Below are positions 16,901 to 25,168 of a stretch of 52,579 bases of DNA, one piece after another (within the stretch, counting starts at the first letter, position 1; the number at the start of each line of letters is the position of its first letter). The stretch lies in NCBI GenBank assembly GCA_035495815.1, contig DATJFH010000343.1:1-52579 (forward strand), in the 5' to 3' direction. The notes under the pieces are model-generated. The model was given only the letters and a program-made list of their open reading frames with translations. It was not told the DNA's origin and made no database searches. Position numbers and translations under genes: made by a program. The stretch is from DATJFH01 sp035495815 (GTDB taxonomy: Bacteria > Acidobacteriota > Terriglobia > Bryobacterales > Bryobacteraceae).

Positions 16901-17003
16901 CGTGATCGTGGACGATATATACAACCCCCATCCCGCCACGCATGATCTTGTGAATCTCCCAGCGATTCTCGAGGCGGTCCCCCACTTTCCATTCGCCAGC
17001 CAT
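13956..17003 (-). CDS. Hanks-type serine/threonine protein kinase fused to a long TPR array
   Basis: 1015 residues. The kinase domain (about 14-290) is complete: glycine-rich loop MRGGMGVVY (21-29), Lys43 (AAKTF), HRDIKPQN (His138-Arg139-Asp140, Asn145) and DFG (158-160), so it should be active. Asn replaces the usual loop residue after QN-C, a minor variation. From about residue 315 to 1000 come some eighteen tetratricopeptide repeats (W/Y-x-x-KG-x-x-L...EALACYERAL...P), a protein-interaction solenoid. No membrane helix is seen, so the protein is cytoplasmic, unlike most bacterial PASTA kinases. GGAGAG lies at good spacing before ATG 17003. It lies 68 bases after the HEAT/zinc gene on the same strand, so that protein is a candidate partner or substrate. 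The repeats make the DNA internally repetitive. Confidence 0.93.
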   Translation of the reverse strand: MAGEWKVGDRLENRWEIHKIMRGGMGVVYIVHDHEWNEVLAAKTFQDAVFARNPAIAPMFKREALAWVQLDAHPNIAQALFVQEIEGKPVLFLEYVSGGDLSAWIGPRLTEDSRRALHFAIAFCDGMIHARSKGIEAHRDIKPQNCLVTENETLKITDFGLAKVFDDPGGGKEETGVLGRLFGKCAASPGTPSFSRTGAAAGTCTHMAPEQFVDSKHVGAHADIYSFGVMLYQMFSGHLPFSGQTWDDFEQLHRYQPAPPLQAGPPAVRGVVERCLAKQPAARWRDFIEVREPLAAAYEHLTGRAAPRPIGGVELNASQWLNKGVSLAALGLRDRALSCYDRALQINPHFAEAWSNKGNVIRDSGRLEEALACYAQAVASDPELDLAWHNKGATHDMLAQAPEALACLEKAIALNPHNVMAWSSKGVALDHLGRNEESLACFDKAMRLHPRFAAALANKGNQLRKLGRLEEALACQVRALEINADLLEVWYNQANVLSDLKRDDEALASYDKALALDQGFAPAWSGKGNVFIARQRPADALACYERALKINPGRADDWYNKAVSLQKLGRLDEAVDAYDQSLKLNSRDVDAWMKMGDALEALGRGQESYASYVAAVTADPNSALAWHNRGVKAKQLKKLEEALACHDRAVGLDPRMEEAWLGKANLLADLSRFDESLAAYDHLLSLNPRSASAWFSKGATLGNAERFREALECFERAQNLGHPKAANAAAMCREALAKDAGLARPEAAEGNMDPGAWHDKGAELAEQGRPAEALTCFERALAISPNSAATWYGKAVALGKLGREEEALAGFERAHTISPDFALAWYSKGVTLVSLFKRFGEALACFEKARQLGHAGAAQAIDVCNAELRKEAASGSGASPDAAAWHGKGAELDAQGKPAEALDCFDRALAIAPGSAETWFGRAVVLGKLGRLEEELASYDKVLAISPRFAGAWFNKGRTLGGRFNRFREALECFERAQQFGHSSAAQGIAICQKALADVAARAQAAGGANTHAGG

Positions 17004-17071
17004 TAGCGCATCTCTCCGTCCTGTATTCGAATCCGCAGTGCGTCATTGCTCCCGCCCACCACTCGTCTCAC

Positions 17072-19312
17072 TCAACCGGGTAGAGGTTTGGGAAGCCGGT
17101 CCACGATGGCGCCGGCCCAGCGCGCGACTGTTTCGTGCGAACTGGTGATCAACTCCTGGAATTTGCCGACGAGCTCGAGAAGAACGGGCGTGGTTTCCTT
17201 TTCGTCGGATGCGTCCAGCAGGAAATCGAGCGCGCCAAGGACTACATCGGGATCAGCGTGCTCCAAATACGACAGTATGGCGCCTGCGTCGCAGCGTTCG
17301 AGGTAATGAGAGACGAGACATTTGGCCGCATAGTGGCGCGTTCTGGTATCAGGGTGAATGAGGTTCGACGGCATCCACCGCATGATCGCGTCGTACTCGC
17401 TTGCTGTGAGCAATGACCTCGCCTGGGAAAACGTCAAGCGCGTTAATATTTCCTCGTCCTCGCTGCCGCCGATGAGGAACTCATATTCGAACTTATATTT
17501 GTAAAAAGTCCCGCAGATGGGGCAACGCTCGCGATTCAGCAGGCGGGCGGCGGCGGACGGGAGGTGAGTTGCCTCGTGCTCCCGGCCGAGCTTCACGAAG
17601 GATCTCTGATATTCCTTCAGATTTTTGCAGATGTCGCAGTCGGAAATGGCGATGTACTTCGGAGGGGCGTTGGGCTGTGGACGGGGGATTTTCTTTCGAG
17701 CGGCAGCCCGGCGGACTCGGGCTCTCTGTTCTTTCGCAGCGCTTTCGTAACGGTCGTCGCGGTACCAGTGTGCGGCAAGGGACGGCAATCCCGCCTCGGC
17801 AGCGCGCGCGGCACGTTCAGGGTTACGCTTCCGGCTTTCGCCGCCATCCCACTCGGAGCGATATCCGGTAAGCGGACTGGCGACAGGCGCCGCAAGCTCC
17901 GCCAACAGTTCTTCATCATCGAAACCGAGACTCCGGATCCAATTCACGCGGGCGGGCACGATCTCGGATCCGAAGGCCCTGTCGATCCAGGCGAGTTGGA
18001 AGGCGGCATGGGCCGAGGGAACCGCGAGCAAAATATCTCCATAAGCTCGAAACGCGCCCCAGATAGTGGGCTCGACGCGGCCACGAAGAAAAGTGCTGTC
18101 GGCGTTCTCGAGCATTTCTTTGAGGCGAGGGTACGGCTTCGCCACGCGATCGAGCATCCATTCAATCCGGGTCCGGCGCTCGCCGGGCGGACAAGCGGCA
18201 AGTTCGGACTGGAGGGCCTGGAGGGCCGTCGTGCCAAGCGCTCTGAATGCCCTCGCCAGCGGCTCCCATGCGAACCCGGAATTCTCCGGGACAACGGCTT
18301 TCACGAGGCTGCCGATGAGTTCGGTATCCTGCAGTTCCGCTACACAGAGCGCCGCGAAATGGACGTCGTGCTCTTCGTAGCGCCATTCGCGCTTGGGCCT
18401 CTCCAGTTTTTCCGTGAGCAGCGAACGCATCAATGCAGGGTGCGTGGCCCACCCCGCGCAGCGGCGGCGCAATAGCAGGTTGGAGAGGGCGGACAGGTTG
18501 CCCTCATTAACAATTGGGATCAGCAAATACTCACTTTCGGGGTGGGACGCCAGCCGCTCAATCGCGCCGATGCCTACTTGGCCATTGTTCCCCAGGGTAC
18601 TGATGAGCCGCGAAGCGGATTCCGGCGCTTTTGCTTCCGCCAGCAGGTTGGCTGCGGCGGCGCGGACGGCGGAGCTGGAATGCGATTGCGATAACACACG
18701 GACACGTTCCGCCAGGCGAGGCGGAAAATTCTTGGCGGCCGCAGCGCGCAGCCACATGTCCTTGAGAGTTCTTTCGATCGCTGAAGCATCGCCTCGATCG
18801 ATAATCCGGTCGATGAACCCGCAGGCCGATTCCATTCCCCGATCGAGGTAAAATCTCAACAGGTGATCGAGCACAGACGGGTCGCGCTCGAAATTCGCAG
18901 AGCGAGCCCGCGCCGGATCCAAGGCTTCCAAAGCGCTCGCCGCCGGCCAATAGATTTTTTCTCCGGCCGATGCGCGGGCTTCAAGTTCGATCGCCGCCTC
19001 GGGACCCGCGAGCGCACCCAGCCAGTTGAGACCCACGCAGGCCCAGTAGTTCAGGCCGTTGTCCTCATTACCTCGGATCACGCCTATCAAGACCGGCGCC
19101 GCGGAGGCCTTCGCCCGGTCGATGAACGTGCGCATGGCTTTCCCGGGGTCGTACGGAGAGGGGGTGAACTCATGATCCCAGGACTCATCATCCGAAAGTT
19201 CGCCGAGGAACTCGGACCACAGTTGATCGGCGGCCGGTGTGAGTGGGGGCGGGTTGCGCTCCGAGGGCGCAGTGGGTTCGGTCGGGCCAGGTGGCACTTT
19301 TTGGTTTGCCAT
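17072..19312 (-). CDS. HEAT-repeat-like protein with a split CxxC zinc-binding region
   Basis: 746 residues from ATG 19312 (TTG 19321 would add three). The first 40 residues are proline-rich and disordered. Residues 60-480 are helical pairs of HEAT type (for example SSAVRAAAANLLAEAK, ESASRLISTLGNNGQVG), and another helical set ends the protein (RTRHYAAKCLVSHYLE). Between them, near residues 565-620, CDIC and CPIC are about 40 residues apart, the second in CPICGTFYKYKFEYEFL, a probable four-cysteine zinc site. No enzymatic motif or signal peptide is seen. I do not know the function; with the kinase-TPR gene directly downstream, a scaffold or sensor in the same signalling unit is reasonable. 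A sigma70-like promoter precedes it. Confidence 0.8.
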   Translation of the reverse strand: MANQKVPPGPTEPTAPSERNPPPLTPAADQLWSEFLGELSDDESWDHEFTPSPYDPGKAMRTFIDRAKASAAPVLIGVIRGNEDNGLNYWACVGLNWLGALAGPEAAIELEARASAGEKIYWPAASALEALDPARARSANFERDPSVLDHLLRFYLDRGMESACGFIDRIIDRGDASAIERTLKDMWLRAAAAKNFPPRLAERVRVLSQSHSSSAVRAAAANLLAEAKAPESASRLISTLGNNGQVGIGAIERLASHPESEYLLIPIVNEGNLSALSNLLLRRRCAGWATHPALMRSLLTEKLERPKREWRYEEHDVHFAALCVAELQDTELIGSLVKAVVPENSGFAWEPLARAFRALGTTALQALQSELAACPPGERRTRIEWMLDRVAKPYPRLKEMLENADSTFLRGRVEPTIWGAFRAYGDILLAVPSAHAAFQLAWIDRAFGSEIVPARVNWIRSLGFDDEELLAELAAPVASPLTGYRSEWDGGESRKRNPERAARAAEAGLPSLAAHWYRDDRYESAAKEQRARVRRAAARKKIPRPQPNAPPKYIAISDCDICKNLKEYQRSFVKLGREHEATHLPSAAARLLNRERCPICGTFYKYKFEYEFLIGGSEDEEILTRLTFSQARSLLTASEYDAIMRWMPSNLIHPDTRTRHYAAKCLVSHYLERCDAGAILSYLEHADPDVVLGALDFLLDASDEKETTPVLLELVGKFQELITSSHETVARWAGAIVDRLPKPLPG

Positions 19313-19347
19313 GACGTTCAAACGTGCGCTGGTTCGTCGAGACTCTG

Positions 19348-19376
19348 ATTATCGGACTGCGGTTGCGGTAAGGCAA
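19348..19376 (-). promoter_or_regulatory. Promoter of the HEAT/kinase operon
   Basis: On the minus strand: TTGCCT (19371-19376), a 17-base spacer, GATAAT (19348-19353). Transcription would begin near 19341, about 30 bases before ATG 19312. The rest of the 19313-19578 gap shows no gene. Confidence 0.5.
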
Positions 19377-19578
19377 GAGGTATTGGCGGAATATAGTCAG
19401 GGGTTGAAGATTGAGAGGCTCGCAGACGGTGTGCGCGATCCGGAAGCTCGCCTTTTTGAATCCGCCTCGCCGGAAGGGCGCCGGATTACCTTCCTTCGTC
19501 CACGTGCTCCGAGCCCTGGTGGAGCCGAGCAAACGGTGGGAGACCTTGATCAGCTCCAGAGGTTCGAAGCCAGGCCGC

Positions 19579-19977
19579 TCAGATGCTACTCGCGCTGGCC
19601 CGACGCAGACCCCTGAGTCGTACGTAGGGTGTCATCAGCGTGCAGCGGAACACGCCCGGCGGGCCGCCCATCTCGATGCCGCCGACGTATAGCGTATCGC
19701 CACGCACGTAATAAACGTCGAGGATGTAGAAGTAATCGTCGAGCGCATAGGTGTACGGATCGCGGGCGTAGTTATCGATGACCTCGCCGGTCTTGCCCAC
19801 GTGCAGGTATAAGCGCGGCTCAATGAACTCCCCATCGGTGAGCGCGAACCGGCCCTGCTCGTCGTATGTGAGGTACATCGCCCTCGGCCGACCGATCTCA
19901 ACGAGGGAACTTCCATCGGACAGGTAATAGGTGAGCGGCGTCATCGGATCGCCGCCAGTAGTACGGCGAGCAACCAT
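19579..19977 (-). CDS. Small hypothetical protein, possibly the 3' part of a broken gene
   Basis: A 132-residue frame rich in aromatic residues and beta-strand patterns (LYLHVGKTGEVIDNYARD, YALDDYFYILDVYYVRGD, LYVGGIEMGGPPGVF), with no known family recognised. The N-terminus VARRTTGGDPMTPL looks unlike a true start and no ribosome site is seen. In another frame just upstream (toward 20075) a protein-like stretch reads CDTLLVNGAMGLDRDVARL; if real, one frameshift near 19980 would join the two. The gene may therefore be longer and broken, or the upstream stretch may be antisense to the next gene's promoter region. Confidence 0.5.
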   Translation of the reverse strand: MVARRTTGGDPMTPLTYYLSDGSSLVEIGRPRAMYLTYDEQGRFALTDGEFIEPRLYLHVGKTGEVIDNYARDPYTYALDDYFYILDVYYVRGDTLYVGGIEMGGPPGVFRCTLMTPYVRLRGLRRASASSI

Positions 19978-20079
19978 CAAGCGCCGTGCGTGTCGGAAAT
20001 GTGGACAGCGCGGCGATGACGAGTCGAGCGACGTCGCGATCCAGCCCCATCGCTCCGTTCACGAGTAACGTGTCGCAGC

Positions 20080-20085
20080 TATACT
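20080..20085 (+). promoter_or_regulatory. -10 element eight bases before the start codon at 20094
   Basis: TATACT, then GGCAGGGC, then ATG. The spacing suggests transcription starting at or next to the ATG (leaderless); no Shine-Dalgarno sequence could fit. Confidence 0.4.
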
Positions 20086-20093
20086 GGCAGGGC

Positions 20094-20471
20094 ATGCTGG
20101 GCTGGCACATTACTGTCTTCCGTCAAACGAATTCTGGCGTCGAACCAGCGACATTCGATTCGAAGACCGGCCCGCGTATTGCCGTTTGGCAAGCTGACTA
20201 TTCGGGGTTGAACTGGTTCAACGAACTCGCCAAACAGGACAAGGCGCTGGATCTCGGCGGAGCGGGTTATCCAACACGCTTTAGCGCGCAGGCGAAGCAT
20301 CTGATGCCGACGATTCTCGCCGGTCCGCCGTCAGCCAGGGAAGTCTGGGTCAGTGATGCCACCGATATTCTGACGAGCCAGTGGGTTGGTCGGACGCTGG
20401 TCGACCATGACGAGGCTGCGAATTGCGGAGAGGAAGAATGGCTCCTGGTGGTGGCTTGGGACGAGAGTTAA
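20094..20471 (+). CDS. Conserved hypothetical protein, about 125 residues
   Basis: The frame has natural protein composition: MLGWHITVFRQTNSG, IAVWQADYSGLNWFNELA, LGGAGYPTRFSAQAKHL, WVSDATDILTSQWVGRTLVD and a C-terminal EEWLLVVAWDES. Regular W and D/E placement suggests an alpha/beta cytoplasmic domain without signal peptide or membrane segment. ATG 20094 is preferred over upstream in-frame starts because the preceding translated residues are low quality and TATACT is placed just before it. I recall similar proteins in actinobacteria and acidobacteria but no assigned function. It lies head-to-head with the minus-strand gene at 19579-19977 and 74 bases before the DUF1549/1553 gene. Confidence 0.65.
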   Translation: MLGWHITVFRQTNSGVEPATFDSKTGPRIAVWQADYSGLNWFNELAKQDKALDLGGAGYPTRFSAQAKHLMPTILAGPPSAREVWVSDATDILTSQWVGRTLVDHDEAANCGEEEWLLVVAWDES

Positions 20472-20510
20472 CATTCCGCGGTGGCAGCGTGATCCACCTT
20501 CACCGAAGGA

Positions 20511-20516
20511 CTACAA
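20511..20516 (+). promoter_or_regulatory. Candidate -10 of the DUF1549/DUF1553 operon
   Basis: TACAAT, 29 bases before ATG 20546, with a GGGAGG ribosome site between them. The -35 region is poor. Confidence 0.35.
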
Positions 20517-20545
20517 TGACAAGGTGTAGGGAGGTTCCACACATC

Positions 20546-23500
20546 ATGAGACCCGGCGCGACAATCCTGGCCGTGGTAGTCACCGCCGCGGGCGCATCCG
20601 GCGCGGTCAGTTTCAATCGCGATATCCGTCCCATCATGTCGGACACCTGTTTCCGCTGCCACGGGCCGGACAAGAACGCCCGCATGGCGGGCTTACGGCT
20701 CGATATCCGCGACGAAGCCCTCAAACCGCGGCCCTCGGGCGCCACCCCGATCGTTCCGGGCGACCCCGCGCATTCCGCCATCGTGCAGCGCGTCTTCGCC
20801 AAAGACGCCCGCATCATGCCGCCGCCGTTCGCCCACAAGGAGCTGAACACGGCGCAGAAGAATACCATCCGGCAATGGGTGGCCGAAGGCGCGAAGTATG
20901 AAGGACACTGGGCCTATGCGCCGGTCGAGCGTCCCGCCGTGCCTGCGTCGAAATCCGAGAATCCGATCGACGCGTTCATCCAGGCGAGGCTCGCGCGCGA
21001 AGGGCTGGCGCCGTCACCGGAAGCAGACCGGCGCACTTTGATCCGCCGTGTCACGCTCGACCTCACGGGCCTGCCGCCTTCTCCACGCGAAGTAGAAGCG
21101 TTCGTGAACGATACCGCGGCCGATGGCTACGAGAAAGTCGTGGACCGGCTGCTTGCCTCTCCGCGGTACGCCGAAAAGCAGGCCATGCACTGGCTGGATG
21201 CCGTGCGCTACGCCGACACCTGCGGCTTCCATGGCGACAACCCGTTCCCCGCCTGGCCCTATCGAGACTACGTACTCCGCGCCTTCCGCGACAACAAGCC
21301 TTTCGACCAGTTCACGCGCGAGCAGATCGCCGGCGACCTCATTCCCAATGCCACCGTGGAACAACGGGTGGCGTCGGCCTACAACCGGCTGACGCGCACG
21401 TCCGCCGAGGGCGGGCTCCAGCCCAAGGAATACCTTGCCAAATATGGCGCCGACCGGGTACGCACGCTGAGCGCCGTCTGGCTGGGCAGCACTATGGGCT
21501 GCGCCGAGTGCCACGACCACAAGTTCGATCCGTTCACCAGCAAAGATTTTTACTCAATGAAGGCGTTTTTCGCCGACATCAAGGAGACCGGGCTGGTGCC
21601 CGACCGCGGCGCCAAAGCCTGGGGCTCGCAGCTCGCGCTTCCCACGCCCGAGCAGCTGGCCCGGCAGAAGAAGCTCGAAAAGCGCCTGGAGGAAGCCCGC
21701 GACAAGCTCGACGAAACAGCCGAGAGCCTGAAGGCGCGGCAGGCGGAATGGGAGAAGGAGACTCTGGCCGCTTACCAGGCGGGGCAGCTCAAATGGCGCT
21801 ACCAGCGCCCGCTTTCCGCCACCTCCTCGAACGGCTCGATACTGAAAATCTACAACGACGAACCGGTCGAGAGCAGCTATTACATGAGCATCTCGCTCGT
21901 CTCCGAGAAGCGGCCCGGCAACGGCCTGGTGGTCGCCAGCGGGCCGGATCCGGACAACGATACCTACACCGTCACGGTGAAACCCGGAGCAGGACGGTGG
22001 ACGGCGCTCGGCGTCGAGGTGGTGCAGGACGAGAGCCTTCCCGGGATCCGCGTCGCGCGCGGCGCCGACCGCCTGGTAGTGACCGAAGTCGAGGCCGAGC
22101 TCGGCCGCAAGAAGCTGGAGTTTTCACTCGCCGAATCGAGCATTGTCGCCGCGCCCTCGCCCGATTATCCGGCGATGGCGGCCATCGACGGCGATCCCAA
22201 GACCGGATGGGGCGTTTCCATCTACGGCGAAAACCGCAACCTGTTTCTCGCCTTGCGCTTCAACAAGGAGCTGGAAACCAAGCCCGATTCGGTGATCACG
22301 GTACGGCTGCGGCACGATTCCGAGACGCGGCGCGCCACGATCGGGCGCTTTCGTATCGCGCTGTCCTCGGGCAAATATTCCTGGCCGGAACCGAGCGATC
22401 CGCGCTCAAAGGCCGACGGCAAAGCCGTGAGCGGATCTTCCGAGAATTTGGGACTGCCTGCGGACGTTGTCAAAGCCCTGGAAACGCCGCCGGTCGAGAG
22501 AACACTCGTGCAGCAGGAAGAGCTGCTGGCGCAATTCGAATTCGGCGCGCCGGAACTGCAGCAGTTGCGGCTCGAAGTAGCCAAACTCGAAGCCGAGCGG
22601 AATCTCTTCAACGCGGCCATTCCCAAGGTCGTGGTCACCGAAGCCACCGAGCCGCGCGAGACGCGCATCCTGGCGCGCGGCAATTTCCTCGACGACTCCG
22701 GCGCAGTCGTCACTCCGGCCATCCCCGCCTTCCTTGGCGCGCTCGACACCGGCGGCGCGCGGGCTACGCGGCTCGATCTGGCCAACTGGATCGTCTCGCC
22801 CTCGAATCCGCTCACCGCCCGCACTTTCGTGAACCGGACTTGGCGGCAGTTCTTCGGTATCGGGATTTCCAAGGCCCTCGATGATCTGGGCTCGCAGGGC
22901 GAATGGCCCACGCATCCGGAGCTGCTCGACTGGCTGGCGTCCGAGTTCATGCATCCCGCCTGGCGGGCCGAGGGAGCGCACGCCTGGGACGTGAAGCACC
23001 TGATTCGCGCGATCGTGTTGAGCCACACGTATCGGCAGTCCTCGATGAACAGCCCCAAACTCGAGGAGCGCGATCCGGAAAACCGGCTGCTGGCCCGGCA
23101 GAGCCGCATGCGCGTGGACGCGGAGGTGGTGCGCGACATCGCGCTCGAAGTCTCCGGGCTCCTGGTAGACAAATTCGGTGGGCCCAGCGCCCGGCCTTAT
23201 CAGCCGGACGGATACCTGGCCACGCTGAACTTCCCCAAGCGCGAATACGCCGCCAGCCGAGGCGAGGACCTCTACCGCCGGGGCGTCTACACCTTCTGGC
23301 AGCGCACCTTCCTGCACCCCAGCCTGGTGGCGTTCGACGCACCCACGCGCGAAGAGTGCACCGTGAACCGCACCAACTCGGATACTCCGCTGCAGGCGCT
23401 CGACCTGCTCAACGATCCCATTTATGTGGAAGCCGCCCGCGTTTTCGCCGAGCACATTCTGAAGCAGGGCGGCCGGACGGCTCCGCAGCGGCTGGATTGG

Positions 23501-23728
23501 GCGTTCAGCCAGGCGCTGAGCCGCAAGCCGACGGCCCAGGAGCGCGATACGCTCGCCGAGCTGTACGAAAAGGCGCTGGCCCGGTTCAAAGCCGCGCCCG
23601 CCGACGCCAAGCGGCTGATCCGCGTCGGCGACGCGCCCGCGCCCGAAAAGTCCCCTGCCGAGCTGGCCGCCATGACGGCGGTCGCCCGGGCAATTCTCAA
23701 CCTGCACGAAACGATTACGAGGAATTGA
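20546..23728 (+). CDS. Exported DUF1549/DUF1553 protein with N-terminal cytochrome-like CxxCH domain
   Basis: About 1060 residues. A signal peptide (1-20) is followed by a c-type cytochrome-like domain with CFRCHG (Cys35, Cys38, His39), the 'planctomycete cytochrome' module. DUF1549 follows (about 125-330; PIDAFIQARLAREGLAPSPEAD, LDLTGLPPSP, FTREQIAGDLIPNAT), with a second CxxCH in MGCAECHDHKFDPF. A coiled-coil (KKLEKRLEEARDKLDETAES) and a beta-rich insert come next, and DUF1553 (FVNRTWRQFFGIGI, HPELLDWLASEF, NRTNSDTPLQALDLLNDP) ends the protein. ATG 20546 is chosen because GGGAGG lies 11 bases upstream and the signal peptide begins there. The DUF1501 gene follows three bases later, the standard partner order. 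The biochemical role is unknown; an exported haem-linked oxidative or degradative function is usually suggested. Confidence 0.9.
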   Translation: MRPGATILAVVVTAAGASGAVSFNRDIRPIMSDTCFRCHGPDKNARMAGLRLDIRDEALKPRPSGATPIVPGDPAHSAIVQRVFAKDARIMPPPFAHKELNTAQKNTIRQWVAEGAKYEGHWAYAPVERPAVPASKSENPIDAFIQARLAREGLAPSPEADRRTLIRRVTLDLTGLPPSPREVEAFVNDTAADGYEKVVDRLLASPRYAEKQAMHWLDAVRYADTCGFHGDNPFPAWPYRDYVLRAFRDNKPFDQFTREQIAGDLIPNATVEQRVASAYNRLTRTSAEGGLQPKEYLAKYGADRVRTLSAVWLGSTMGCAECHDHKFDPFTSKDFYSMKAFFADIKETGLVPDRGAKAWGSQLALPTPEQLARQKKLEKRLEEARDKLDETAESLKARQAEWEKETLAAYQAGQLKWRYQRPLSATSSNGSILKIYNDEPVESSYYMSISLVSEKRPGNGLVVASGPDPDNDTYTVTVKPGAGRWTALGVEVVQDESLPGIRVARGADRLVVTEVEAELGRKKLEFSLAESSIVAAPSPDYPAMAAIDGDPKTGWGVSIYGENRNLFLALRFNKELETKPDSVITVRLRHDSETRRATIGRFRIALSSGKYSWPEPSDPRSKADGKAVSGSSENLGLPADVVKALETPPVERTLVQQEELLAQFEFGAPELQQLRLEVAKLEAERNLFNAAIPKVVVTEATEPRETRILARGNFLDDSGAVVTPAIPAFLGALDTGGARATRLDLANWIVSPSNPLTARTFVNRTWRQFFGIGISKALDDLGSQGEWPTHPELLDWLASEFMHPAWRAEGAHAWDVKHLIRAIVLSHTYRQSSMNSPKLEERDPENRLLARQSRMRVDAEVVRDIALEVSGLLVDKFGGPSARPYQPDGYLATLNFPKREYAASRGEDLYRRGVYTFWQRTFLHPSLVAFDAPTREECTVNRTNSDTPLQALDLLNDPIYVEAARVFAEHILKQGGRTAPQRLDWAFSQALSRKPTAQERDTLAELYEKALARFKAAPADAKRLIRVGDAPAPEKSPAELAAMTAVARAILNLHETITRN

Positions 23729-23731
23729 TCC

Positions 23732-25168
23732 ATGAAGCCGTTCTCATCCATGAATGCCGATATCCGCAGGCGAACTTTCCTCGGCCGCGGAGCCGCCGGA
23801 CTCGGGCTGGTGGCGCTGAACTCGCTGCTCAACCCGCGCCTGATGGCGGCGACCTCGAACGAGCCCTCGCGCTGGCGCGGCGTCGTGCAGCCGCTTCACC
23901 ACACCCCGAAAGCCAAGCGGGTGATCTTTCTCTATCAGGCCGGCGGTCCTTCCCATCTGGAGACTTTCGACTACAAGCCGAAGCTGGCCGAGATGCACAA
24001 GCAGGCGATGCCGGAGTCCTTCACCAAGGGACAGCAGATCGCGCAGTTGCAGGGCAAGCCGCTGATCTGCTTCGGCCCGCAATACCGCTTTGAAAAATTC
24101 GGCAAGTCCGGGCAGGAGATCTCCGAGCTGTTCCCGCACATCGGCAGCGTGGCCGATCAGGTGTGCATCATTCGCTCCATGTTCACCGAGCAGATCAATC
24201 ACGATCCTGCCCACACCGTGATGAATACGGGATCCATTATTCCCGGACGGCCCAGCATGGGCTCGTGGCTGCTCTACGGGCTCGGGGCCGACGCCGAAGA
24301 TCTGCCGGGGTTCGTGGTGCTGTTGTCGGCGGGCAAAGGCGGCCAGATGCAGCCCATCGCGGCGCGGCAGTGGTCGGCAGGCATCCTTCCCAGCAAGTTC
24401 CAGGGGGTGAAGCTGAACTCGATCGGCGATCCGGTGCTGTACATCGAGAACCCTCCCGGAGTGAACGCGGAGCTGCAGCGCGATTCGATCGACGCCATCA
24501 ACAAGCTCAACCGCATGGAGCACGAAGCGCTGCGGGATCCGGAGATCGTCACCCGCATCGCGCAATACGAACTGGCGTTCAAGATGCAAACCAGCGTGCC
24601 CGGCCTGGTGGACATGAGTAAGGAGCCGAAGCACGTTCTGGAAATGTACGGCGCGAAACCGGGGGATGGATCGTTCGCCTCGAACTGCCTGCTGGCGCGG
24701 CGCCTGGCCGAACGCGGAGTGCGCTTCATCCAGCTCTACCATCGCGACTGGGACCATCACGGCGGCCTGAAGCAGAACATCGCCTTCAAGGCGGAAGAGA
24801 CCGACCGACCCACGGCCGCGCTGATCAATGATCTGAAACAGCGCGGCATGCTGGACGATACGCTGGTCATCTGGGGCGGCGAATTCGGCCGCACTCCGAT
24901 GTCTCAGGGCGGCGACGGCCGCGACCATCACATCAAGGGCTTCTCCTACATGCTGGCCGGAGGCGGCGTCAAGGGCGGCGTCACCTACGGGGGCACCGAC
25001 GACCTGGGCTACGCCGCCCAGGAGAATCCGGTAAGCGTACACGATTTTCACGCCACCATGCTGCACCTGCTGGGCATCGATCATAAGCGCCTGTCGGTGA
25101 AGTTCCAGGGCCTCGACGCCCGGCTGACGGGCATTTCCGGCGACGTGGTCAAGGACATTCTGGTCTGA
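23732..25168 (+). CDS. Tat-exported DUF1501 family protein
   Basis: 478 residues. The twin-arginine signal is clear (RRRTFLGRGAAGLGL, about 11-25), so the folded protein is exported. The DUF1501 fold is related to sulfatase/alkaline phosphatase-type hydrolases: FLYQAGGPSHLETFDYKP near residue 70, HIGSVADQVCIIRSM, GSWLLYGLGAD, and in the C-terminal half WDHHGGLKQNIAFKAEET, VIWGGEFGRTP and GRDHHIKGFSYMLAGGG, which carry the likely metal ligands. The start is ATG 23732, eight bases after GAGGAA. It forms a tight pair with the preceding DUF1549/DUF1553 gene. Substrate unknown. Confidence 0.92.
   Translation: MKPFSSMNADIRRRTFLGRGAAGLGLVALNSLLNPRLMAATSNEPSRWRGVVQPLHHTPKAKRVIFLYQAGGPSHLETFDYKPKLAEMHKQAMPESFTKGQQIAQLQGKPLICFGPQYRFEKFGKSGQEISELFPHIGSVADQVCIIRSMFTEQINHDPAHTVMNTGSIIPGRPSMGSWLLYGLGADAEDLPGFVVLLSAGKGGQMQPIAARQWSAGILPSKFQGVKLNSIGDPVLYIENPPGVNAELQRDSIDAINKLNRMEHEALRDPEIVTRIAQYELAFKMQTSVPGLVDMSKEPKHVLEMYGAKPGDGSFASNCLLARRLAERGVRFIQLYHRDWDHHGGLKQNIAFKAEETDRPTAALINDLKQRGMLDDTLVIWGGEFGRTPMSQGGDGRDHHIKGFSYMLAGGGVKGGVTYGGTDDLGYAAQENPVSVHDFHATMLHLLGIDHKRLSVKFQGLDARLTGISGDVVKDILV

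Noticed and set aside
13956..17003. Internally repetitive DNA of about 102-base period
   Set aside because: It is explained by the 34-residue TPR units of the kinase-TPR protein.
19898..20110. Minus-strand frame with CDTLLVNGAMGLDRDVARL as a separate gene
   Set aside because: It is short, has no ribosome site and overlaps the start of the plus-strand gene at 20094; kept only as a possible upstream part of the 19579-19977 gene.
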